Shown: positions 52,124 to 61,264 of the stretch, one piece after another | Position numbering within the stretch: position 1 is the first letter of the stretch | How the letters are laid out: each line of letters starts with the position of its first letter | Assembly (NCBI GenBank): GCA_964509125.1 | Contig: CAZDVZ010000004.1 | Coordinates: 8,915 to 72,914, forward strand | Length of the DNA stretch: 64,000 bases | Direction of reading: 5' to 3' | Source: SIG653 sp964509125 | GTDB taxonomy: Bacteria > Bacillota > Clostridia > Oscillospirales > CAG-382 | The notes under the pieces: model-generated | What the model was told of the DNA's origin: nothing | Seen by the model: the letters and a program-made list of their open reading frames with translations, nothing else | Database searches by the model: none | Program-made: the position numbers and the translations under genes

Positions 52124-53377
52124 ATGAATTTAACTGAGCTTGCACGTCCAAAAGATTTTTCTGAAATTGCCGGACAAAAACATTTATTTAATGAGAATGC
52201 CCCATTAATGAAAATGATTATGGAAGGGCATATTCCCTCTTTAATATTTTATGGCCCTCCCGGAGTTGGAAAAACAACAGCCGCAGATATTCTTGCATCC
52301 AAAACGGGAAAAACATTCAGAAAATTAAACGCTACAGTTGCATCGCTTTCAGACTTGAAAGCAATACTCTCAGAAACAGACGCTGTATACACCGGAGGCG
52401 AGATATTACTCTACATTGATGAAATTCAATATTTTAATAAAAAGCAACAACAAGTATTGCTGGAATATGTAGAAGATGGCAGAGTTACACTTATCTGCTC
52501 TACAACGGAAAATCCATACTTTTATATTTATCCTGCCCTTGTCTCAAGATCTGCAGTTTTTGAATTTAAAAGTGTTTCTCCCGAAGAAATAAAAGAATTT
52601 TTGCACCGCGCTCTAAACATTTTTAATAAAGAAAATGAAAGAAATATCTCTGCAGCGGACAAAGTTTTAGAACTCATCTCAAATTCTGTAGGCGGAGATG
52701 TTCGAAAAGCCGTAAATATGCTTGAAAATCTTTGTTTTGTCGTCTCTGAGGGAGAAATTACTGAAACTATTACTCGTGATTTTCTTAGAAACGCGGGGCA
52801 AAGATTTGATAAAGGCGGCGATGAATATTATAATTCCCTCTCCGCGCTCCAAAAATCCATAAGAGGTTCTGATGAAAATGCAGCAATATTTTATCTTGCA
52901 AAAATTTTGGAGAACGGTGGTTTAATTCCCGCGTGCAGACGACTTTTAGTTATTGCCAGCGAAGATGTGGGGCTTGCCTACCCTCTTGCTTCTGTTATTA
53001 CAAAATCGTGCGTGGATTCTGCTTTACAATTAGGTATGCCTGAGGCAAGAATTCCATTATCGGAAGCGTGCATTTTATTAGCTACTGCACCAAAATCCAA
53101 TTCTGCATATATGGCGTACGATAGGGCATCAGAAGATGTTAAGTCCGGTAAAGGTACAATTTTTCCCCGTTGTTTACAAAATGTACACGCAGACAGTTAT
53201 GGCGAAATTGGGGGTCAAGGATATATTTACCCCCATGACTATCCCGATGCTTATGTAGAACAACAATATTTACCGGACGATCTTGTAAATAAAAAATATT
53301 ATACATACGGCGATAATAAAAACGAACAAGCCGCAAAACTATATCGTCAAAATATCATTAACAAACATAAAAAATAA
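52124..53377 (+). CDS. rarA: Replication-associated recombination protein A (MgsA/RarA)
   Basis: RarA is an AAA+ ATPase related to clamp loaders that acts at stalled forks. The 417-residue protein has LARPKDFSEIAGQKHLF, P-loop GPPGVGKTT (44-52), a YIDEIQYFNKKQQQ Walker B, sensor region STTENPYF and the family's C-terminal GYIYPHDYPDAYVEQQYLPD. It starts 3 bp after the protease gene and is followed by deoB. Confidence 0.95.
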   Translation: MNLTELARPKDFSEIAGQKHLFNENAPLMKMIMEGHIPSLIFYGPPGVGKTTAADILASKTGKTFRKLNATVASLSDLKAILSETDAVYTGGEILLYIDEIQYFNKKQQQVLLEYVEDGRVTLICSTTENPYFYIYPALVSRSAVFEFKSVSPEEIKEFLHRALNIFNKENERNISAADKVLELISNSVGGDVRKAVNMLENLCFVVSEGEITETITRDFLRNAGQRFDKGGDEYYNSLSALQKSIRGSDENAAIFYLAKILENGGLIPACRRLLVIASEDVGLAYPLASVITKSCVDSALQLGMPEARIPLSEACILLATAPKSNSAYMAYDRASEDVKSGKGTIFPRCLQNVHADSYGEIGGQGYIYPHDYPDAYVEQQYLPDDLVNKKYYTYGDNKNEQAAKLYRQNIINKHKK

Positions 53378-53422
53378 AAAAATGAAAGGTAAAATACAGC
53401 CATCTGTATTTGGAAAACTATT

Positions 53423-54574
53423 ATGAGAATTTTTTTAACAGTACTCGACAGCCTTGGAATTGGTGAATTGCCCGATGCAGATGCATATAACGATAAAGGC
53501 TCAAATACATTAAATTCTATATATAAAAACGAAAACTTCAACGCGCCAAACCTTACAAAAATGGGATTATTCAATATTGACGGTACGCCCGAAAAAGGAA
53601 TTGAATCGCCAATAGGAGCTTTTTGCCGTTTTGCTGAAGCTTCAAAAGGAAAAGACACTGTTACAGGCCATTGGGAAATGTGCCAGATTATCTCAGAAAG
53701 ACCTTTTCCTACTTATCCAAACGGATTCCCAAAAGAAGTAATTGAAAAATTTGAACTTCTTACAGGAAAGAAAACAATTTGTAATCTCCCATATTCCGGA
53801 ACAGAAGTTATAAAAGACTTTGGTGAGGAAAGCATAAGGGATGGAAAATTGATTGTTTATACATCCGCAGACAGTGTATTTCAAATTGCAGCACACGAAG
53901 ATTTCGTGCCGATTAAAGATCTTTACAGATATTGTGAAATTGCAAGGGAAATACTTCAAGGGGAACATGCTGTAGGAAGAGTAATTGCAAGACCTTTTAA
54001 TGGAGAAAAAGGAGCATTTCAAAGAACTGCCAACAGACACGATTACGCCCTTGAGCCATCGGAAAGCACGCTTGATCTGATAAAAAATGCCGGCAAGGAT
54101 GTTTGGTCGGTTGGTAAAATTAAAGATATATTTGCAGAAAAAGGCATTACAAAATCTTTCCCCGGTGCTACAAACATTATTGCCATGAGTTCCCTTGAAG
54201 AAATTCTTCAACTGGATTTTGACGGATTGTGCTTTACAAATTTGGTTGATTTTGATGCGATGTACGGTCATAGAAACAATATAGACGGATACGCAAAGGC
54301 AGTAAGCGATTTTGATAAATTTCTTGAAAATATGATTTCAAATATGCGCGAAGACGACATATTTATAATTACAAGTGATCATGGCTGTGATCCTGCAACT
54401 CCTTCTACAGATCATTCGAGAGAATATACATTCGGGCTGTTTTTTGGCAAAAATATTAAACCTGTAAATATGGGTACCCGCCCCACGTTTGCCGATATCG
54501 GAAAGACGATTTGTGATTTATTAAATATCGAAAATTCTCTTCCCGGAACAAGTCTCTGTCCTTTATTTCTCTGA
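53423..54574 (+). CDS. deoB: Phosphopentomutase
   Basis: DeoB interconverts ribose/deoxyribose-1-phosphate and 5-phosphate in nucleoside salvage. The 383-residue alkaline-phosphatase-fold enzyme has FLTVLDSLGIGELPDA with the first metal Asp, the phosphorylatable Thr in KDTVTGHWEM, ITSDHGCDPATPSTDHSREY, and GTSLCPLFL at the end. It converges with the DUF4363 gene, 2 bp away, with no obvious terminator between them. Confidence 0.97.
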   Translation: MRIFLTVLDSLGIGELPDADAYNDKGSNTLNSIYKNENFNAPNLTKMGLFNIDGTPEKGIESPIGAFCRFAEASKGKDTVTGHWEMCQIISERPFPTYPNGFPKEVIEKFELLTGKKTICNLPYSGTEVIKDFGEESIRDGKLIVYTSADSVFQIAAHEDFVPIKDLYRYCEIAREILQGEHAVGRVIARPFNGEKGAFQRTANRHDYALEPSESTLDLIKNAGKDVWSVGKIKDIFAEKGITKSFPGATNIIAMSSLEEILQLDFDGLCFTNLVDFDAMYGHRNNIDGYAKAVSDFDKFLENMISNMREDDIFIITSDHGCDPATPSTDHSREYTFGLFFGKNIKPVNMGTRPTFADIGKTICDLLNIENSLPGTSLCPLFL

Positions 54575-54576
54575 AA

Positions 54577-54906
54577 TTAATATTCGGGTAAATTAGATAT
54601 TCGAATTCTTGCCATTGAAAGGTGCGCTTGAAACATTTTATTGTCATTGTTTAAGAAATACACTTCTGCAGTGTTTAGATCGATGGTTATTTTTTCCAGC
54701 TCCTTGTGATTTATCATAAAACGCAATACTTTCTCTTTATCTTCCCACAGCTTCATGGCACCGTAAAAATCTTCTTTATCATTAATTTTGTCAAAGTCCA
54801 TATGAGAAAGCAGATTGGAAGCTGTTTCTTTAACGTATATCTCTCCTGCGATGACAAAAGATAGAGTTACTAAAAAAACCGAAAGCATTATTAAGAACCC
54901 TTTCAT
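54577..54906 (-). CDS. DUF4363 family protein
   Basis: This 109-residue protein has one N-terminal hydrophobic segment (about 4-21, possibly a signal or anchor) and a helical, charged remainder. DUF4363 proteins are encoded immediately downstream of DUF421/YetF genes in Clostridia, as here with a 4-bp overlap. The function is unknown, presumably related to the DUF421 partner at the membrane. Confidence 0.8.
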   Translation of the reverse strand: MKGFLIMLSVFLVTLSFVIAGEIYVKETASNLLSHMDFDKINDKEDFYGAMKLWEDKEKVLRFMINHKELEKITIDLNTAEVYFLNNDNKMFQAHLSMARIRISNLPEY

Positions 54907-55595
54907 TTTTCTTTCTCCTTAATTACAATGTTTTCGTTCCCTATATCATCAACTATAAAATAAAGTATATCTTTCATGTTTTTAATTCCCTTGGTTTTTA
55001 TACGTTGGATTAACCATTCTTCTCTTTTTCCCAAAGCAGAAAGAGCATTTTTATCTATATATCCCTCAACGATAACACAATGCCCTACACCGTTTTCCGG
55101 CAAATTTAAATTTAAATCACCGGAAGTGGGAACGGAATTGCCAGCCTTGGGAAAAACGCTGAGTTTTCCGTTTTGTTCCAATATGACATAATTTATTTCA
55201 GATATATCCCTGTATCCGTGAAGCCTTATTTCTGTAAATATTTCATCCACACTCACACGTGTCTTTGAAAGGTTTTTTTCTATTATCTCCCCTTTAGAAA
55301 CCAAAACAATGGGAGAACCGTCAAAAAAACGTCTTACTTTTACTGATTTTCTGCAGATCCACGAAAGAGCAACTTCGATGAAAACTACACTTATGAGAGG
55401 CACAAAACAAGTTAATACAGGCGTATCCTTGTTTGTTATGGGAACCACTGCGAGTTCCGATATCATAACAGCAGTGACAAATTCGGAAAGTTGAAGTTCA
55501 CCCACTTGCCTTTTCCCCGAAATACGCATTAGAAACATTAAAGTTATATAAAAAGCAAATGTTCTGGCTATTATTGCAAGCATTTCATCCACCAT
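54903..55595 (-). CDS. DUF421 (YetF-type) membrane protein
   Basis: The 230-residue protein has three hydrophobic segments in the first ~80 residues, containing the signature RISGKRQVGELQLSEFV, then a soluble YetF-type domain with the conserved RxxF DGSPIVLVSKGEI and PTSGDLNL segments. Such proteins of spore formers bind lipids and affect spore or cell-surface properties. ATG 55595 is listed; ATG 55583 has a better GGTGG spacing and is an alternative. The pair with DUF4363 faces deoB. Confidence 0.88.
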   Translation of the reverse strand: MVDEMLAIIARTFAFYITLMFLMRISGKRQVGELQLSEFVTAVMISELAVVPITNKDTPVLTCFVPLISVVFIEVALSWICRKSVKVRRFFDGSPIVLVSKGEIIEKNLSKTRVSVDEIFTEIRLHGYRDISEINYVILEQNGKLSVFPKAGNSVPTSGDLNLNLPENGVGHCVIVEGYIDKNALSALGKREEWLIQRIKTKGIKNMKDILYFIVDDIGNENIVIKEKEK

Positions 55596-55669
55596 TTTCT
55601 TTTTTTATATATTATTTCCCTTTTTTCTACATATTATTTTACTAATTTATTATTTTTACAAAATTTGTA

Positions 55670-55698
55670 GTGACAAATAAACGGATGTATGTTATACT
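55670..55698 (+). promoter_or_regulatory. Promoter for rlmB
   Basis: GTGACA (55670-55675) and TATACT (55693-55698) with a 17-bp spacer, 55 bp before the rlmB ATG. It is the first promoter of the 55.7-59 kb unit. Confidence 0.7.
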
Positions 55699-55752
55699 CT
55701 TTTAAGTTAAACTAAGTAATTTGAAATTAAATCATTTTTAGTAGGAAAACAT

Positions 55753-56481
55753 ATGGATAATGAAAATATTGTTTTAGGAAGAAATTCTGTTACAGAACTT
55801 CTAATGTCAGGAAGAAAAATTGAAAAAATATATCTTTTGAGCGGATGCGAAGAAAAATTCAGGAAAAAAGTGTATGATCTTTGCTCCGATCGTCGAATTC
55901 CCATTGTTAAAACGGACAAAGCCAAAATGGATTCGATGGGCAAAAATCACCAAGGCATAATTGCTGTCGCCGCTATCAAAGATTATTGCGAAATAGACGA
56001 TATTTTAAACCTTGCCAATGAAAGAGGAGAAAAACCTTTTATCATCATTGCTGATGGGATAAATGATCCTCATAATCTCGGAGCCATAATTCGCTCTGCG
56101 GAATGTGCGGGAGTTCACGGTATTATAATTCCAAAGAGACATTCTGTCTGTGTTACACCTACAGTACATAAATCCTCTGCAGGTGCTTCTGAGCATATGC
56201 TTATTGCAAAAGTTCCAAATTTAGCATCTGCAGTAGATGAGTTGAAAAAAAACGGTTTATGGATCTACGCTATGGAAGCAGATGGCGAAGATTATTCAAA
56301 AACAGTATTCGATGCACCAACTTGTATTATATTGGGAAGTGAAGGAGACGGCGTCTCCGAGCTTCTCAAAAAAAGATCGGATTTTGTCCTTTCCATTCCT
56401 ATGTACGGAAAGATCAATTCTTTAAATGTATCTGCTGCTGCCGCTATAATTATGTTTAAAGCGGCTCCAATGTTAAAATAA
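55753..56481 (+). CDS. rlmB: 23S rRNA (guanosine(2251)-2'-O)-methyltransferase RlmB
   Basis: A SpoU/TrmH-type SPOUT methyltransferase of 242 residues with an N-terminal L30e-like substrate-binding domain (residues 1-75) and knot motifs: DGINDPHNLGAIIRSAECAG, ILGSEGDGVSELL, and SIPMYGKINSLNVSAAAAI. It methylates G2251 of 23S rRNA or a related site. The next gene, a membrane protein with a TTG start, lies 42 bp downstream. Confidence 0.94.
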   Translation: MDNENIVLGRNSVTELLMSGRKIEKIYLLSGCEEKFRKKVYDLCSDRRIPIVKTDKAKMDSMGKNHQGIIAVAAIKDYCEIDDILNLANERGEKPFIIIADGINDPHNLGAIIRSAECAGVHGIIIPKRHSVCVTPTVHKSSAGASEHMLIAKVPNLASAVDELKKNGLWIYAMEADGEDYSKTVFDAPTCIILGSEGDGVSELLKKRSDFVLSIPMYGKINSLNVSAAAAIIMFKAAPMLK

Positions 56482-56523
56482 TCCAATAAATATGATGCTC
56501 CAATATTAAGGAGGGATGTTCAT

Positions 56524-59010
56524 TTGTTAAAAGAAACAGAATACGCCTGTAACTTTAAAACATCGGCACGTAAACTGAACAGAATTAAAATTAATGATCT
56601 TTTAAGTAATGCAAACGAAGCTAATGAAGAGAAAATATTTTCAAGTATACCAAAATTCAGAACCGATTTGAAAGCTCCGGATATAAGCTCTGCAGAATCC
56701 CGAATTGACGAAGATGATTCGATCTGCATACTTAAAACCACGCTGGAATCGTTAGTGAAAGAGGACAAAGAACTTGAAGAATATTACAACGGACTTCAAT
56801 CAAGACTTAACAAAAAAAAGATCGATGAAATTTATTCCATTGTTACAGCCAATATTCCCTTCGAACCAATAAGAAGAGCTCATGCTCGTGCCGCAACGAA
56901 ATCCTATACGCTAAAAGAAAAACATTCAGGTAAAAAAGAATCACTTCAAAAAAATCATACATTTGTACAAGAAACGCTTGAAGATCTCAATGATATCCAT
57001 GAGATCACCTCTTTAACATTAGCTGAAACTGAAATTGAAACCCAAGAAGATGATTTAAACATTATTAACAACGATGTTGATCCATCACAAATTACCCTTG
57101 ATATGCTCATGGATGTTTCAGAAAAAAATGAAGAAGACGAACATAATTTAAAGATTGCCTTTGACATGATAAACAATGAAGGGGACTTTAAAGAAAACGA
57201 CGAGGAATCCAACGAGAGCATATTCTCCAAGCTTTTCAAATATCGTCCCTCTACAGCGGAAACACGGGTTATTACGGAAAGCGAAAACAATTCCGAAGAT
57301 TACGAAGGATTTGAATTTACAACGCGGGGACAAAAGCACGAAGGTGAAGTGCTTTTAAAAAAAGCCGTTTCACGAGCTTTAAAAAAATTACTCTGTTCAC
57401 TTGTCCTTTTTGCATTAGTGTTGGGGTTGCAAATTGCACCACAAATTAGCTCTGAATTTGAAAATTACATATCTTATAAATCATACGGATTTATTTATTC
57501 ATGCGTTCAGCTTCAGCTTTTATTTTTAACATTATGGCTTCTTTTTAACAACTTTATAAGCGGAATAAAAGGAATTGCAACAGGAAAATTAAGACCCGAT
57601 TCTGCTTTTGCCGTTACATTGATCATTGCCTCAATACATAATATATTTACGCTGTTCAATTTAGATAACGGTGTTGTACTTTTCAATATAGTGCCTATAT
57701 TTATGTCGGTATGTTCTTGCCTTGGTTCATATTTAAAAGCAAAAAAAGACCTTTATTGCTTTTCTGTCGTATCTTCGGAAAAAACCAAATTTGTTGCATC
57801 GGAGCTTTCATCCGAATCGAAAGAAGCATCAAGCTTTTTTTCGTATTTATTTGAGGACTCGGATATTTACACTGTTGGCAAAACTCAAAATGTTTCCTCG
57901 TTTTTCAAGAGGATATCTGTCAGGCCAAAAAGCGAAGACATTTTAGGAGCAATAATTCCCGGAGTGTTTTTTGTTTCCGCAATCATATATGCAATTTGCA
58001 TTTTTCATGGAAAAATGTCACTTTTTGATGCGTTTACTTCCGCTACAGCTTTTATTTGTACTGCAATGCCTTCTACGATTTTCTTTGTAATTACACTTCC
58101 GTTGTTTTTCGCTAATAGATCATGTAAAAAAATTGAATCTGCAATTATAGGCGACGGTGCCGCGGAAGAATACTCCACAGCTTCTGTTATTTCTTTTGAA
58201 GATACGGAGCTGTTCCCTTCTGATAGGGTGAAAATGACAAATATTAAAACATACTATAACGCAAGAATGGATCAAGTAATAGTTGAACTTGCAAAACTGT
58301 TTTCCTATTTAGGCGGCCCATTGAAACCTATTTTTGCAGATGCAGTATCCGGAATGTTTGAAGAACACAGCGTAATAAGAATAATCGAATCGGCAGAAAA
58401 CGGTGTTATGATAGCCGCAGACGGTGTTGATTATTACTTGGGAAGCGGCGCGTTTATGCGTAGTCATTCCATTGTATACGAAGATGATCCCACCGATGAG
58501 GTTTATGAAAGAAACGGTGGATCTGTAATGCTTTTTGGCGCAAACAATTTAGTTGTCGCCAAAGTATATTTTAAATATAAGCCGCAAAAAGGGTTTAAGA
58601 AACTACTTTCTCATATGTATGAATGCGGTCTTTGCGTGGGAATCAAAACACTTGACCCAAATATAAATAATTCTCTTTTAAACTTCCACGCGGACGGCTC
58701 TCCGTGCCCTATTTCAATTTTAAAATCTTCATGCCCGGAAGAAATTTCCGCAGTTTCAGATAAGGTTGACACGGGAATCGTTTCAACAAGATCACTCGGC
58801 GCTTTCCTTAAAGCTTTTATGTACTGTGACAAAGCAAGACATTCGATTAAAAGCAACGGAATTGTAATGCTTGCAAGTTGTGTACTTGTTTCTATTTTAA
58901 TGATTTTTATTTCATTCACCGGAAGCATTTCAGATTTTTCTCCTACACACGCCATCTTGTTCCAAATTTTATGGTCAACGGTTGTTTGGATACTTTCATT
59001 TCTGAAATAA
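56524..59010 (+). CDS. Degenerate P-type-ATPase-like membrane protein (catalytic Asp lost)
   Basis: 828 residues, TTG start behind GGAGGG. The first ~280 are acidic, charged and probably disordered. Hydrophobic segments follow at about 290-308, 327-347, 359-378, 383-403, 472-495, 503-530, 779-797 and 810-828, eight as in P1B ATPases. TM6 reads FICTAMPS where the ion-site CPC motif would be; after it GDGAAEEYS leads to VISFEDTEL (E559-L563), replacing VxxFDKTGT, so the phosphorylated Asp is Glu559. The hinge motif TGDN appears as TLDP (near 709-712), and the loop between TM4 and TM5 is too short for an actuator domain. I infer a pseudo-pump with a non-transport role. Its partner is unknown. 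Confidence 0.8.
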   Translation: MLKETEYACNFKTSARKLNRIKINDLLSNANEANEEKIFSSIPKFRTDLKAPDISSAESRIDEDDSICILKTTLESLVKEDKELEEYYNGLQSRLNKKKIDEIYSIVTANIPFEPIRRAHARAATKSYTLKEKHSGKKESLQKNHTFVQETLEDLNDIHEITSLTLAETEIETQEDDLNIINNDVDPSQITLDMLMDVSEKNEEDEHNLKIAFDMINNEGDFKENDEESNESIFSKLFKYRPSTAETRVITESENNSEDYEGFEFTTRGQKHEGEVLLKKAVSRALKKLLCSLVLFALVLGLQIAPQISSEFENYISYKSYGFIYSCVQLQLLFLTLWLLFNNFISGIKGIATGKLRPDSAFAVTLIIASIHNIFTLFNLDNGVVLFNIVPIFMSVCSCLGSYLKAKKDLYCFSVVSSEKTKFVASELSSESKEASSFFSYLFEDSDIYTVGKTQNVSSFFKRISVRPKSEDILGAIIPGVFFVSAIIYAICIFHGKMSLFDAFTSATAFICTAMPSTIFFVITLPLFFANRSCKKIESAIIGDGAAEEYSTASVISFEDTELFPSDRVKMTNIKTYYNARMDQVIVELAKLFSYLGGPLKPIFADAVSGMFEEHSVIRIIESAENGVMIAADGVDYYLGSGAFMRSHSIVYEDDPTDEVYERNGGSVMLFGANNLVVAKVYFKYKPQKGFKKLLSHMYECGLCVGIKTLDPNINNSLLNFHADGSPCPISILKSSCPEEISAVSDKVDTGIVSTRSLGAFLKAFMYCDKARHSIKSNGIVMLASCVLVSILMIFISFTGSISDFSPTHAILFQILWSTVVWILSFLK

Positions 59011-59064
59011 AATAAAAAATAGTCAATTTTCTCAAAAAAAAATGTTTTTTTACTAAAAAAACTA

Positions 59065-59093
59065 TTGAATATTTGAAAAAAATAATATATAAT
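59065..59093 (+). promoter_or_regulatory. Promoter for the EF-G-like gene
   Basis: TTGAAT (59065-59070) and TATAAT (59088-59093) with a 17-bp spacer, 59 bp before the ATG. GAGGAG lies upstream of the start. Confidence 0.8.
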
Positions 59094-59151
59094 AGCTATG
59101 TTGAGCAAAATTGATAAATTTCAATAACAAAATATACAGAGGAGAACCATA

Positions 59152-61227
59152 ATGGCTATTTTCAAATCCAATCAAATCAGAAACGTAGCATTAATAGGTC
59201 ACGGCGGTGACGGTAAAACCGCTTTGGCAGAGGCTATGCTCTATCTTGCAAAAGCAACAGACAGACTTGGTAAATCTGCAGACGGAAACACCGTGTGCGA
59301 CTATGATCCTGAGGAAATCAAACGTCAAATTTCAATTTCTGCTTCTCTCGCTAATTTCGAGTGGAAAGGGAATAAAATTAATATTCTTGACACACCGGGT
59401 TATTTTGATTTTGAAGGCGAAGTTAGACAAGCTCTCAGAGTTGCCGATTCAGCTTTGATCGTTGTTGACGGTAAGTCGGGTCATAAAGTTGGCACTGAAC
59501 TTACTTGGGAACTTGCAAAGGGAAAATCCAAAGCTTTTTTTGTTAACAAGCTTGATGATGAAAATTCCAACTTCCGCAAGACACTTGAAGGTTTAAAAGA
59601 AACTTTCGGTGACACGGTTTGCCCGGTTATAATCCCTGCTACCGATGGCGGAAATCCAAAGCTTTTCTATAATCTCCTTACAGATGAAGCTATTGAATTT
59701 GATGCTAAAGGCGAAGCGAAAACAGCAGACCTTCCCGATGGATCAAAAGATCTTGTTGATGAATATCGTCTTGTTTTCACAGAAGCTATTGCCGGTACTG
59801 ACGATGAGCTTATGATGAAATATTTCGAGGGCGAAAAATTCACCCACGATGAAACTAAAGCCGCTATGCTTAAGGGACTTGTAAACGGAACGATTACTCC
59901 TGTTTTCTCCGGCTCTTCCACATCCCTTGCAGGTGTTAAGACTCTTATGGACTCTATTTCTAATTTCTTCTGCTCACCTGCTGATAAAGCAAAAGAAGCA
60001 ATTGAAAATGACGATGGAACAATTTCTGAAATCGATGCATCTTCTGATGGCGCACCCTCACTTTTCGTTTTCAAAACGGTAGCAGATAAAGATGTTGGCA
60101 AACGTAGCTTCTTCCGTGTTATGAACGGCACACTTACTCTCCCTGCTGTTCTTACAAACACTGTTTCCGGTCAAAGTGAAAAAATCGCAAGCATTTATAC
60201 ATTTGTAGGTAAGAAAACGACAAATGTTGAGACACTTTGCTATGGTGATATTGGTGCTACAGTTAAACTTGCCAATACAAATGTTAACGATACACTTGCC
60301 TCTGCAGCCGGCGTTAAATATGCTAAAATAAGCTTCCCCACTCCTTACTATTGCCAGGCAATCGTGCCAAAAGCAAAAGGTGATGAAGATAAAATCTCTG
60401 CCGGTGTTTCAAAAATACTTGAAGAAGATCTTACTTTAAAATACGAAAACAATGCAGAAACAAAACAAATGTGTATTTATGGCATGGGCAATATGCATAT
60501 AGACATTATGGTTTCCAAACTTAAAACTCGTTTTGGAGCAAGCGTTGATACCAAAACAGCGAAAGTTGCTTATAGAGAAACGATTAAAAGAAAAGCCCAA
60601 GCAGAGGGAAAACATAAGAAACAATCAGGCGGTCACGGACAATACGGTCACGTTAAAATCGAGTTCTCTCCCGGTGAATCCGAAGGACTTGAATTTACAG
60701 AATCGATCTTTGGCGGAAGTGTTCCGAAGAACTTCCATCCCGCCGTTGAAAAAGGATTGCTTGAAGCTATGCAAAAAGGCATTTTGGCGGGATATCCCGT
60801 TATTAACATTCACGCAAATCTTTTTGATGGTTCCTACCACGATGTTGACTCTTCGGAAATGTCCTTTAAGCTTGCCGCTATCTTGGCATTTAAGGACGGA
60901 ATTCCCAAAGCAGACCCTGCAATTCTTGAACCTATCGGCGTATTGAAAGTGCTTACTCCCGATTCACTTATGGGTGATATTATTGGTGACGTTAACAAAC
61001 GCAGAGGAAGAATTAGCGGCACGGAACAAAGCAGCGACAAAAAAGGATACACTGTTGTTGAAGCAGAAGTTCCAACTGCTGAAATGAGTGACTATGCAAT
61101 TCAGCTTCGTGCAATGACACAAGGAAGAGGAACTTTCACCTTTGAATTTGTAAGATACGAAGAGGCACCGGGTCCCGTTAAAATGAAGATTATTGAAGAA
61201 GCAAAGGCAAACGCATCGGAAGAATAA
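59152..61227 (+). CDS. EF-G-like GTPase (second EF-G paralogue type)
   Basis: The 691-residue protein has all EF-G domains: G domain with GHGGDGKT (16-23) in place of GHIDAGKT, DTPG, NKLD, domains III and IV (the GSYHDVDSSEM region of domain IV), and V at the end. The unusual P-loop and N-terminal MAIFKSNQIRNVAL mark it as the divergent FusA-like/EF-G2 subfamily that stands apart from the str operon. Its role in recycling, ribosome rescue or stress is uncertain. It has its own promoter. Confidence 0.9.
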   Translation: MAIFKSNQIRNVALIGHGGDGKTALAEAMLYLAKATDRLGKSADGNTVCDYDPEEIKRQISISASLANFEWKGNKINILDTPGYFDFEGEVRQALRVADSALIVVDGKSGHKVGTELTWELAKGKSKAFFVNKLDDENSNFRKTLEGLKETFGDTVCPVIIPATDGGNPKLFYNLLTDEAIEFDAKGEAKTADLPDGSKDLVDEYRLVFTEAIAGTDDELMMKYFEGEKFTHDETKAAMLKGLVNGTITPVFSGSSTSLAGVKTLMDSISNFFCSPADKAKEAIENDDGTISEIDASSDGAPSLFVFKTVADKDVGKRSFFRVMNGTLTLPAVLTNTVSGQSEKIASIYTFVGKKTTNVETLCYGDIGATVKLANTNVNDTLASAAGVKYAKISFPTPYYCQAIVPKAKGDEDKISAGVSKILEEDLTLKYENNAETKQMCIYGMGNMHIDIMVSKLKTRFGASVDTKTAKVAYRETIKRKAQAEGKHKKQSGGHGQYGHVKIEFSPGESEGLEFTESIFGGSVPKNFHPAVEKGLLEAMQKGILAGYPVINIHANLFDGSYHDVDSSEMSFKLAAILAFKDGIPKADPAILEPIGVLKVLTPDSLMGDIIGDVNKRRGRISGTEQSSDKKGYTVVEAEVPTAEMSDYAIQLRAMTQGRGTFTFEFVRYEEAPGPVKMKIIEEAKANASEE

Positions 61228-61264
61228 TCTCAATAAAATTTTCCCCATATGAAAGGAATTAGTA

